Positions 43,417 through 53,700 of a DNA stretch of 64,000 bases are shown here, piece by piece. Each line of letters opens with the position of its first letter. Position 1 is the stretch's first letter. The notes below the pieces were generated by a model. The model was not told the origin of the DNA. It saw nothing but the letters and a program-made list of their open reading frames with translations, and ran no database searches. The translations under genes and the position numbers were made by a program. Source of the DNA: Agapetus fuscipes (Eukaryota; Arthropoda; Insecta; Trichoptera; Glossosomatidae); NCBI GenBank assembly GCA_951799405.1, contig OX637345.1, positions 4,836,001 through 4,900,000 on the forward strand. Direction: 5' to 3'.

Positions 43417-43480
43417 CAGTGGCGCTCAACCTGCGGTCCGTAAAAACCTTGAAAGCGGTCCGCGGGAGGGTTATACGAAA
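43417..43480 (+). mobile_element. hAT-type terminal fragment
   Basis: CAGTGGCGCTCAACCTGCGG with TCCGTAAAAACC closely follows the CAGTGGTTCTCAACCT-style termini of many hAT elements. No opposite terminus was found nearby. Confidence 0.45.
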
Positions 43481-43559
43481 GATACATGTGTCAGTCTATT
43501 TTTGGTCAGAGCGATACGGATAGAGTAGATTTAACACAGATTGTTAGTATTTTTTCGAA

Positions 43560-44050
43560 AAATTGGTATGAAGCTGACCTCCATGTTGTACAAACTTGGT
43601 TCACTCTTGCCATTGCCATCCCAGTTTCAGGGAAAAGTGGAAGAAGCTGCAAGGTTCATGTGAGGAAGAAGCAGACGCCGTCATCTCCAAAATTTATGAT
43701 TTTTGAGATAATGATTGAATTTGATTCTGTGCAGTGTAACAAATCATTTGCTGTGTGCGATATAATGTAAACCTCACTTAATCCTTCGTAATTTTAATTG
43801 AAAAAGTATGATTTCGTGCAAACGCCGTCATCTCCAACTGGTGTTGTCGTTTAACAACTTTACAAATTTATTATTCTCAAAATCATCGCGTAAGAAGTTG
43901 ACGGCGTTTGCATTTATACGACTCACATACAGCATGTGTAAGCGCGAACGTTTACGTGTCTTTCTGTGGGCAATATAAGAGTTAATATAAGTTCAATATA
44001 AGAGTTAAATGTCAATATATGTTTGAAACTAAGCTTATAGAGATTATAGA
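43560..44050 (+). mobile_element. Repeat C split by a MITE-like insert
   Basis: Head and body 43560-43665 (ATTGGTATGAAGCTGACCTC, AGGGAAAAGTGGAAG), 3' part 43915-44050 (CATGTGTAAGCGCGAACG, GAGATTATAGATTG). Confidence 0.65.
43670..43913. mobile_element. About 245-bp inverted-end insert in repeat C
   Basis: GCAGACGCCGTCATCTCC at the left end pairs with the complement of TTGACGGCGTTTGC at the right end; a third copy of the word (GCAAACGCCGTCATCTCC) lies inside at about 43820. No transposase. Confidence 0.6.
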
Positions 44051-44700
44051 TTGAGTATGTCTCCACCCCCCGTCCTCCGTTCGATATTTGACATTGACCT
44101 TGAGAGCTTGCTTTTAATGTCAAAAGACTAAGCTTCGAACACCATTTTTTAAGGGTGTCAGAAATGATTTGTGTTCCCCGTCAACAAACGTCACTGAAGG
44201 ATATTTTGTGCTCCCTTGTTTTCTTCTCTTTCTTGTTGTTTTAGATCACTGATCTGTTATTGAATGGAAGTTGCCCTCTTGGGAAGTAGAGCACCAGCTA
44301 TCTCTCCATCTCTTAGTGATCTTCCTTACCGGCAATGTCCTGCAGGTATACTGTGGGCAGCCACATGTGGGATTTTCCAACTGCCCATCCTATCCACGTG
44401 GTCCCTCTAGTACTACCGCCTCTTCCTGCATCATCCTCTCCGTCCTCTCACCCGGCGAGGATGACAGATTAAAGGGCAGTTTGCCATCTTGCCAATGTGG
44501 TCCCTAGCTGAAACCAAACAATGAAAGTAGTGCCTGGTTTTTAAAAGGTTATGAATCACTGACGTATTGCAATTTGCAACACAAATCATAGACGCCAAAA
44601 TAAGTGTTATTTGAAATAGATAGCGTCCATAGTGATTGGCACTATGAATGAGTGCGGTGTAAAAGAGAACATGAAAAAAGTTAAAATACAAAACAATGAA
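44051..44700. other. Unassigned, with a GC-richer segment
   Basis: 44260-44510 is GC-richer. Frames of 78 codons (+) and 86 codons (-) occur but neither is recognised. It could be a LINE fragment. Confidence 0.3.
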
Positions 44701-44735
44701 TGGTCGATAGCTCAGTTGGTAGAGTGTCTAATTTC
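44701..44735 (+). mobile_element. SINE-B head fragment
   Basis: GGTCGATAGCTCAGTTGGTA then AGAGTG: the intact A-box half of the B head. Confidence 0.65.
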
Positions 44736-44756
44736 TGAGGTAGATAAATATATATT

Positions 44757-44882
44757 GAGATGATTTATTTGTTTTGTGTAAATCACACTTTAAGAGTCCT
44801 CTACGAGTTTCGTCGAAGATTTAGAGAGTACTAATTTTTAAACAACACCCAGTTGATGTAAGACTGCATCGACCTTTGTGAT
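44757..44882 (-). mobile_element. SINE-A 3' half
   Basis: Complement of GATGATTTATTTGTTTTGTG, AGAGTCCTCTACGAGTTTCG and AACACCCAGTTGATGTAAG. Confidence 0.65.
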
Positions 44883-46169
44883 GGTGGTCATGTTTTTTTT
44901 AAAAACTTGGAGGTTTAAGTCTTCATCAACTTCTTTAGGTCCTCAAAAGTCTTTGACCATCCGACGTCTGGTGGCAGTCGATTTCAGTTAGGTACTGGGG
45001 CCAGTCACTGCAACTGTAAAGCCTCCGAAGACTTTGATGAATTTCCTTGAAGGTCGACTTACAAAGTTCTTTTTGTAGACTGGTCCATGGATAAGGAAAA
45101 TGAACCATTCAATCTATCGAAAATATTGTTTTAAATTTTTAAGGGATGAAATTTGTCCTTCTCTGGGTACCTACGGATATATACACAAAAAAAAAGATAA
45201 AAACCTGCTCCTTTGGAAGCAAAAATAAGGATTTTGCACATAATTGAAAACCGAATTCTACAATGTTGTAGAGAGGAACGGGTTTTTCAACGTTTCGTCG
45301 ATAATGTATGCTATTCGTCATCATCAGGAGACGTTTCGCTTCTTCAATTCAGACGAAACGCTGAATGACTAACAAAAGTATTTTTTTATTCGAAATCATT
45401 AAAAGTTAAACACTTGAAAATCATGAGTGCCATAAAATTGCCCTCCTTATCTGTGAAAATAGATAGATGTCACATCTTGAAATGTATTTGGAAGCTCATT
45501 TTTTGTGACACAAACATGCAATTTTTTTTTGCAACCATTATTTTTTACCTGTCTAAACCATTCTCGCCTTTTTAGCATTTAGCAATTTAATGTTTTTTAT
45601 TCGATGCATTGCACATTTTTATTTGTAATTTAAATTAATTAAAGTTGCAAATTTATTCAAGAAAGCTGCATTCTCTAATGCCCCTATAATTACTCTACTG
45701 TTTGCAATCATATAAAGATCTAGACTCCGTGTATAAAACATAACGCTAAAAAAACATGTATGAAAACTGAAACATTCACTAGAGGCGCTACTGTATCTTC
45801 CATACATTTTTCTTTTTACGTGATGGTTGAGTGTTAAAGCATTTTTTTACTCGTGTACTGAATAACAAAAAAAATGAATTAAAGTTGCAATAATTTAATT
45901 GACGGTTTGGAAGCGAATTGATTAAAGGTCTTCAAAAGATTTTTTTTCAAAAATGGAAACTAAATCATAATAATATGTTTCTAAGAAAGGTTTTTACATA
46001 AAATTATATTTACTATTTTCTTTCTGAATTCATCAAACAACAAATAATAATGAACCCAATTGTTATGACGTCGTACAATTTTTTAATTTTGAACTTTTTT
46101 CTCAGCGAGCAAACGTTAGCCTTGTGTGGGACTGCCGTCCTAAGCAACCAATAACAAAATATTTGCTTG
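44883..46169. other. Mostly unassigned AT-rich stretch
   Basis: The only structured feature is motif copy 10 at 45292. Open frames are short and unrecognised. Confidence 0.35.
45292..45327 (-). other. Hammerhead-like stem-loop motif, copy 10
   Basis: Leftward: CTGATGA, T, GACGA ... TCGAC (one mismatch), GAAAC, GTTG. A second GTTTCG/CGAAAC pair follows at 45333-45360. Confidence 0.5.
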
Positions 46170-46330
46170 CATTATCCCTTGCAACCTGGCCGGCTAATGT
46201 TCATTTGAGATCTACGGGTCTTTTTTTTAGTGCAAATGCAGCATTTGTAGACGTGAACTTACACATGTCTGCTTGTGAGTATGCATTTACTATGAATCTT
46301 AAATGTTTATATGTACAACTTAGGTTATAG
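46170..46330 (+). mobile_element. Repeat C, 3' two-thirds
   Basis: GCTAATGTTCATTTGAGATC, TGAACTTACACATGTCTGCT and TATGTACAACTTAGGTTATAG. Confidence 0.65.
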
Positions 46331-46719
46331 AGTATTGTAGAAACATGAATTCACAGATTATGCTTGCCAACCATTTCGAATTTTTTTTTTGTCCCAAAAG
46401 CGCAAAAAAATAGATTAAATTTAAAAGAAAATTAATTAGTCTTTCTTATCTTTAATCTGAGCTGCATTTGAACTACATATGTGATAAATCTTTTTAATTT
46501 CTACCACAGGTGCGCGCGCATCGTCATTAAATTAAAAAATTAATGCCGATACTTTAATTTGTAATTTTTTTAAAGTTAATTAGCAGTGATATATCGACCA
46601 CACCCACATAAACTATCGTATCTGGCAAAACTAGTATTTTAGAGAGCACCTTTAAATATTCCGGATCATTTTAAATCTAATTGTATCTACACTATTGTAT
46701 TTAACAAAATCCAACTGGG
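46331..46719. other. AT-rich unassigned stretch
   Basis: Nothing recognised. Confidence 0.35.
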
Positions 46720-46866
46720 TAGCCCCCACTTCAACTGAATGTGGTTGGTGTGAGGCCGGCCCCCTTACCTGTAAAAATAAATAGGTCCCGAAGCGCCACA
46801 TGCGACCCCTTCGGGGAAACGCAGGCAAGAAGTTACACTATATGTGTAGCTTAGTAGCGTTTTTTT
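46720..46866 (+). mobile_element. SINE-B 3' half
   Basis: CCCACTTCAACTGAATGTGG, GAGGCCGGCCCCCTTACCTG, ACACTATATGTGTAGCTTAG. Confidence 0.75.
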
Positions 46867-47188
46867 GTTCAACAAATACAGATGCCTTTTCGTCTCCTTA
46901 GTGGTACAAAAGAATGTGATGAGATGGTTTGGGCATGTGGAAAGAATGAATGATGATAGACTGATTAAGTATGTATACAAAGAAAGTGTGAAAGGAAAAA
47001 GAGGGAAGGGACGACCGAGAAAAGTATGGAGTGATCAGATTGTGGAGATTGTGAAAGAATGGGATATACAAAGTGAGCGTAAAAGAAGAAAATGCATGAA
47101 AAAGGTGATGGATATGAAGGAATTGAAAGAGGTATGTCAGGATAGGAAAAAATGGAGGCAACTCTGCAGAGGCTCTGGCCACCCCTAG
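46867..47188 (+). pseudogene. Non-LTR retrotransposon tail, copy 1 of a tandem pair
   Basis: A 107-codon frame reads VMRWFGHVERMNDDRLIKYVY, GKRGKGRPRKVWSDQI, RKRRKCMKKVMDMKELK and VCQDRKKWRQLCRG. A TACAGT microsatellite at 47209-47222 separates it from copy 2. Upstream is a SINE-B junction, so it is 5'-truncated. Confidence 0.75.
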
Positions 47189-47221
47189 CGGAATGGCGAC
47201 AGAGCTACAGTTACAGTTACA

Positions 47222-47430
47222 GTGGTCTCTATAGGTAAACGTGAAAGGGGAAGACCTAGGAAAGAATGGATTTATCAGATTAGTGAGATTTTGAATGAAT
47301 GGAATTTACAGAGTGGAAACAAGAGAAGAGCGTGCATGAAAAGAGTGATGAAATTAGATGAGATGAAAGAAGTATGCAAGGACAGAGTCAAGTGGAGGCA
47401 CTTGTGTGGAGGTACCGGCCACCCCTAGAG
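47222..47430 (+). pseudogene. Non-LTR retrotransposon tail, copy 2
   Basis: Reads GKRERGRPRKEWIYQI, WNLQSGNKRRACMKRVM, EVCKDRVKWRHLCGG. It ends in the same GGCCACCCCTAG sequence as copy 1 but is not identical to it. Either a separate insertion into the microsatellite tail or an old duplication. Confidence 0.7.
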
Positions 47431-47646
47431 GAATGGCGGCAGGATACAAGACAAGACAAGTGCTTGTTTGAATTCTGTACATTAGAGGTAATTTCACATA
47501 TGCAATGTTTGAATGTGTACTGAACCAATGTGTCACATGAGAACTTTAAATTTATTTAAAAAAATTAAAACAACTCATATTTCCGTGTTTTACGTTTCTT
47601 TTCTTAGCTCATATTGTGTATAATGTGATTTTAAAGACAATCTTCT
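47431..47646. other. Unassigned spacer
   Basis: Begins with ACAAGACAAG repeats after the LINE tail; otherwise unassigned. Confidence 0.35.
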
Positions 47647-47905
47647 AATAATCTAATCTTATCTAATCTAATCTAAGCTGCAAGGATTATCATTTAAGAT
47701 TTATATTAAGTGCATTCCCACAAACAGACATGTATAATTTCGCGCCAACACATGCCGCATGTGGACCTACATTATAAGAACCCATCTCAAATGAACATAA
47801 GCCCTGCAACTCTTGCCGACCTTCCCTGAAGCAGGGGTGACATTGGCAAAGTGAACCATTTTTTACAGTATGGGTGGTCAGCCGCATACCAACCTATCAG
47901 TCAGA
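47647..47905 (-). mobile_element. Repeat C, full length
   Basis: TAATCTAATCTTATCTAATC tail; head ACCAACCTATCAGTCAGAGG. Confidence 0.85.
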
Positions 47906-48420
47906 GGGGAATTTTTGTTATGTGACTAATCCATCTGTAAGTTTTTTAAATTTTTTACTTGTAAGTTTTATTCAGAGTATAAGTTACAATCTATAATAGT
48001 TTTTGTAACTAGTATTATTTCCAGTTTGCAAGTTGGCAGCCCGAAATAAAAATTAGGAGCGTGCAGCCCGGTAACGGGATCTGAACCAAAGCGTCATTTA
48101 CAATGGGGCTTTTTCAATAGTGAGAAATGTAGAAAAAACTGGAAAATATCAATAGATTTAAGATGAAAATGCGAGTATTAACTATGGCCAAAAATAAAAT
48201 TCCACGATTGTATATTTGTGAAAGAAATTTATATATTTTTGTCGGATTGTAAATTGGGTATATTAAGGAAATTCGAACCCTCTTGACATCTTGCATCAAC
48301 AAATCTGATACTACTGCAGAAGACAAATTTTGATAGCAGACCTAGTTACAGAATTTAAGCAATCTATTATGATTTTTACTAATACAAATGAATTTTAAGC
48401 ACACACTCCCATTATTATAC
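47906..48420. other. Unassigned sequence
   Basis: AT-rich, nothing recognised. Confidence 0.35.
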
Positions 48421-48614
48421 ACTTTTCCAATGTCACCCCTGTTTCAGGGAAGGTCGGCAAGAGTTGCAGATCTTATTTTCATTTGAGATTGGGTTTTATA
48501 TTGTAAATTCACATGTAGCATGGTTAAGCGCTAATTTATACGTGTCTGCTTCTGGAAATGCATTTATTATGAATCTTAAATGTAATATATCTTTGCAACT
48601 TAGATTATAGATTA
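48421..48614 (+). mobile_element. Repeat C, lacking its head
   Basis: TTTTCCAATGTCACCCCTGT to CAACTTAGATTATAGATTAT. Confidence 0.8.
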
Positions 48615-48624
48615 TTCTTATAGA

Positions 48625-48707
48625 TATCTGAGACCCTCGGTGGGATTCGTACCCGAGCTCTTTACACGAAATGCAAGCACTCTTCCAACTGAGTTATCTT
48701 CCGGACT
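48625..48707 (-). mobile_element. SINE-B head fragment
   Basis: Complement of GTGGGATTCGTACCCGAGCT and CTTCCAACTGAGTTATC. Confidence 0.65.
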
Positions 48708-49272
48708 CACCATTAAATTTTTCTACACAAAATAATGCTGTGGTACGAGTAAAGAAATTGTGAGCGGATCTTTGCTCATGTTGTCTGCCTTATTAAAGAT
48801 CGTTTTGTAGGAGTTTAGTGCGGTGTGATTCATTTAATTGCTAATGATAATACAGATTGGATTTATTATATATATTTTCAATCGTATACGCTTTGCGGCA
48901 CATGTGATCTAGTTTTTTTTTCATAAATATTTTGTTGATTATAATTAAGAAGGTATATACAATAAAAAATGTTTTAAAACGTTATGTTTTATTAGTAGAA
49001 ATAATAATAAGTGGTATAATGATTTGTTTTCAGTAGATAAAAAACAAAATGTATTAAAAATAAAAGTGTAAAGGTTTGTATTGACATTGTGAAGATTTAT
49101 TTTAAAGTATAATAAATAATTGTCCATTTTTGTGTCTCTAGACATTGCTAGAATGTTCTAAGTCAATCCATTATAGCGGTGCATTTATATTTCTTCTATA
49201 AATATTAATCATGTAAAAATATAGACAAAGTTTATTTTAACGAATTGGTTTATTATCGCGATCGCTTAATTC
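48708..49272. other. AT-rich stretch, nothing recognised
   Basis: No gene or repeat assignment. Confidence 0.35.
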
Positions 49273-49525
49273 ATTCACTTATAGGTTCGTATGAGGCTGA
49301 CCATCCACACTGTAAGAAATGGTTCACTTTTCCAATGTCACCCCTGTTTTAGGGAATGTCGGCAGAAGTTGTAGGGCTTATGTTCATTAGATATTTGGTT
49401 TTAATTTGTAAGTACATATTCAGCATACAACTGCTTAAGCGCGAATTGAACGTGTCTTTTTTTGGGCATGCATTTGATATGAGTTTTGAATGTTTTTATA
49501 TCTTTGCAACTTAGATTGTAGGTAT
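49273..49525 (+). mobile_element. Repeat C, full length, diverged
   Basis: TTCACTTATAGGTTCGTATG head; CAACTTAGATTGTAGG tail. Confidence 0.8.
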
Positions 49526-49578
49526 ATATTAAAGATCGCTACCAAAATTACCCGACTATCGGGAATTTACCATGGGTG

Positions 49579-49828
49579 TTCCTTGACTTGTAGGTTGGTA
49601 TGCGGCTGACCACCCATGCTGTACAAAAAGGTTCATAAAACCAAAAAATTCGGCAGGAGTTGCAGGTGTGTGTTCAATTGTGATTATTATTTAAGTCCAC
49701 TATCAAATAAGTCCACATGCGGCATGTTTAAGCGTGAACTTATACGTGTGTACTTGTGAAAAAGCATATAATGCGAATCTTTAATGCTACATATATTTGC
49801 AACTTAGCTTAGATTAGATTAAATAAGT
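49579..49828 (+). mobile_element. Repeat C, full length
   Basis: TTCCTTGACTTGTAGGTTGG head; CTTAGCTTAGATTAGATTAA tail. Second of two same-strand copies. Confidence 0.8.
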
Positions 49829-50189
49829 GACGTCACATAGTCGAGAGATATTTTGAATGTACAGACCTCGTCGCCAACTCTTTTTAACGCATTCCAAAGA
49901 TAAGTGTTTTTTTTTTTTTTAATATCAGAAGCTACCGGAGTAGAATTTAATTGTTTCTTTTATGTATCGACACGAACGCAATAAAATAAGTTGTCGTTAA
50001 CACTATGAGGTTCTGGAATTGTCGATCGTAAAATGTTTGTATTTTAATCAAGGCGCACAATAAAACTGTTCCGCCTTCTCAGCATCTCCATCTATGACTT
50101 TCCAAACGAATCTTTTTAATGCATGCAGGTAAGTCATTGATTTGAATGATTTATTGAAGAATAATAATTAGATTTTAAATAACTTCTTT
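49829..50189. other. Unassigned sequence
   Basis: Nothing recognised. Confidence 0.35.
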
Positions 50190-50271
50190 TCTATCTAATC
50201 TAATCTAATGTAAGCTGCAAAGATATATATCATTTAAGATTTATATTAAATGCATTCCCACAAGCAGATAT

Positions 50272-50745
50272 TGTTACGAAATTAGGGTTCAATTGTCTTC
50301 AAATTAAAAATACACAGGTCTTCTTCAATAGTTATTTATTTTACACAGTTACAAAATTTATTTTCACACTACTTTCTCGATTATTCCACTTGGTTTTGGT
50401 TCACTGATCAGATGACTTCGATGTGTTTGTAAGTCTCTATGATACTGGCCCGCTCTGCAGGCCATTCGCACCTTTATACTCTTCAGAGCAGTATGATCCA
50501 GAACTAAAGTCGCCAGACGGTTCCAGAGTAATTATTACTTCTCGACGCTTCACGTACTACCTAGAGATACAACCAAAATCCTACCTACAAATGTAATACA
50601 GTATTCCTATAATTATAACAAATACCTACTTAGCCTAGAGAATTCTACACTTATACATAATTATCGATCTTACCTACCAATACTTTTGAGGATTCTTATA
50701 ACTATAACTATCCATACTTATTTCAATATTTATATTTACATAACA
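50272..50745 (-). repeat. 3' LTR of the gypsy element
   Basis: TGTTACGAAATTAGGG ... ATTTACATAACA on the plus strand, 5-bp inverted ends TGTTA/TAACA. Identical in length to the 5' LTR. Confidence 0.95.
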
Positions 50746-50758
50746 CTACCCCCCACCT
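50746..50758 (-). promoter_or_regulatory. Polypurine tract, inside the pol coding sequence
   Basis: Leftward AGGTGGGGGGTAG directly abuts the 3' LTR. Its last three bases are the pol stop codon TAG; the preceding G run encodes the terminal LGGG. Confidence 0.8.
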
Positions 50759-53700
50759 AGACTGTTTCGTCCCGGAACAGTCTTGACTCTGTGTAGGTAG
50801 GGGCATGCTGATCCACGTCGACACCCTGTGGTCAGGAAGAAGTGGCAGTCCACGGATTTCTCCCCACTGGCTCTCGGCTGCGCTTGCTCGCAGCACACCA
50901 TGACGCTGATGCCGACTCCCGAGAACACTGCTTCAATCATACTCCGGATTATCCGCCAGTCTCGATTAGCGCGGCCGCCACCCATCTTCGGTATTGCCAG
51001 ACGCGCCTGCTGATCCTCCAACATGTAGTCACGCAGCTCAACAAGGCCGTCCCACAATGCCTTGTAGTCCTCTTCCAGGTTGCTGGAATCCGGGACAACC
51101 AGGCAGTATGCTTGTTGACGCCCCTTCGGTAGTCTCAGAGCTCTTCCTTGCGGGCTGCTCGAGGGTTGCGGTTCTCCGAATTTGTATCGGAAGACCCGTG
51201 CAATTCCTCTAGACATATCTAGATCTTCCGGTACACTGCATGCCAGTGTGTGGTCCCTAGTGACCTCAAATAAGTCCTTGTGGACTTCTGTGGTCACTCC
51301 ATGGCGAAACTTCTGCCCTGCCTTCGCGTTCTCCCAAAACGTCTCAAAGGCTGGTGATCTTTCGGATGCGACGCACTGTCGTACTTTTTGGGCTGGTTGG
51401 TCATCATTATCGCCTAGGTATGGTGAGAGGCGATTGTAGTGCACGACCCTTGGTTTTCCGTTTGGTCTCTTTTTTATGCGGTAGACCACATCGTTGATGC
51501 GCTCCAAGATCTCGTACGGCCCGTCCCAGGAACGCTGAAGTTTCGGACAGTATCCTTGGCGCCTCTTGGGGTCAAAAAGCCACACCCAGTCACCAGCTTT
51601 GTACCCCATGCTGTCAGCTCTGGTGTCATAGCGCTCCTTCATTTGATCGCTGGCTTCCCCGATGTTCATGCGGACCTGATCATGGATGTCATCCAGCCTC
51701 CTGCGAAGGTCTGTCACATAGTCTTCTCCGGCTAGGTCTTCACCTGGTTTGCAGCCAAATTTGAGATCACAAGGAAGTCGCATTTCTCGCCCAAACAGTA
51801 TGCTGCTGGGAGTCTTCTTCGTCGTTTCCTGAACAGCCGACCGGTAAGCCAATAAGAACAAAGGCAGATGTCGGTCCCAGTCCCGCTGATGGCTGGACAC
51901 TACTTTGGCTAAGTACCTCCCCACGGTACGGTTCATCCTTTCCACCATTCCATCAGACTGTGGATGTAGCGCAGTGGTCCTGGTCTTGTAGATCCCTAGC
52001 CGCTCACACATTTGCTGGAAGATAGCAGCTTCAAAGTTCCTTCCCTGATCAGAATGTAATTCCAGGGGTACGCCAAACCTGCTGATAAATTCGGTAACTA
52101 GAACTTCAGTCACGGTTACGGCCTCTTGGTTAGGGATTGAGTAAGCTTCCACCCACTTGCTGAAGTAATCCATCACCACCATGATGTACTTGTTACCCTT
52201 CTCAGTTGTAGGAAATGGGCCAGCTATGTCGATGGCAATTCTTTCAAAGGGGCTGCCAACATTGTACTGACGCATTGGTGCTCGCCTTTTCCTTTGCGGT
52301 CCATTGGCCGTTGCACAGGTTACACATTTTCGACACCAATCTTTGACGTCTTCGCTGCAGTTGATCCAGTAAAATCGCTCTTTCACTTTCTCCAGCGTCT
52401 TCTTAACGCCTAGATGTCCTCCAGAAGTTCCTCCATGCAGCAGTCCAAGGATTTCCGGTACTCGGCTCCTCGGAACGAGGGTTTGCTTTCTTCTAAGTGT
52501 GCCGTCTTCCTTCTCGATCTTTCGTTTCAGAAACCCTCCTTCTATCACTATGGATCCCCATTGAGCCCAATAAGCCTTGACAGTTGGTGATAAGGGGGCG
52601 AGTTTTTCCCAGGTTGGCCTTTCTCCTTCTCGCGCCCATTCCATCACATACTTCAAGTCCGGATCATTCAGTTGGCCTTGCGCCAATTTTTCATCTTGCC
52701 AGTCCTCATCTTCGGTGGTCGTCCTTTGGACAATTGCTACCTTGTCCTCCATCTTGCTGCAATGTTTGCAGTCACTGGCGCATGGTCGTCTGGATAATGC
52801 ATCCGCATTTCGATGAAGCGTGCCAGGTCTATGTTCGGAGTCATAATCATACTCCTGGAGCCTTTCAATCCATCTAGCCACTTGCCCTTCTGGGTTTTTG
52901 AATTTCAGAAGCCAAACCAGTGCAGCATGATCAGTCCGTAGTGTGAATTTTCTCCCGTACAAGTATTTGCGGAAGTGTTCCACTGATTTTATCACGGCAA
53001 GAAGCTCTCGTCTGGTCACGCAATAATTTCGTTCTGGCTTGGAAAGCACTTTACTGAAGTAACCCAGAACAGTCTCATGCCCATCTTGTATTTGGGAAAG
53101 GACGCCTCCTATCCCCACATTACTAGCGTCGGTATCCAGGATGAACTTTCCATCTTTTCGTGGGTAGCTCAAGATGGGGGCACTTGTTAATCTTCCCTTA
53201 AGCTCTTCAAATGCTTGTGCGCAGGAATCACTCCAATGGAAGCGAGTGTTTTCTTCCGTAAGCTTGGTGAGCGGTTTTGCAATGTCCGCAAATCTTGGCA
53301 CAAACCTCCTGTAATAAGTGCACAGCCCCAGGAAACTCCTAGTTTCATGTTTGTCCTTCAGCACGGGCCAGTCTCTTACTGCCTTGATTTTGGCAGGGTC
53401 AACTTCAACTCCACGTTGAGAAACTATGTGTCCCAGGTAATTTACTTGTTTCTTGAACAGGTTACACTTTTTCGGGTTGAGCTTCAGTCCAGCGTCTTGT
53501 AGTCGCCCGAAAACTTGCTCCAGATTTCTCAACTGATGGTTGAAGTCCTTTCCCAGGATGATTATGTCATCCAAGTATACCAGGCAGGTTTCCCATGACA
53601 GTCCTCGCAGCACATTCTCCATCAGCCTTTCAAACGTGGCGGGGGCATTGCATAAGCCAAATGGCATCACGGTGAACTGCCAAAGTCCAGATCCAGTCGA

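Noticed and set aside
50746..51400. An env-like gene in the gypsy element
   Set aside because: No separate frame, signal peptide or membrane segment exists downstream of integrase; the extension is in frame with pol and looks cytosolic or nuclear.
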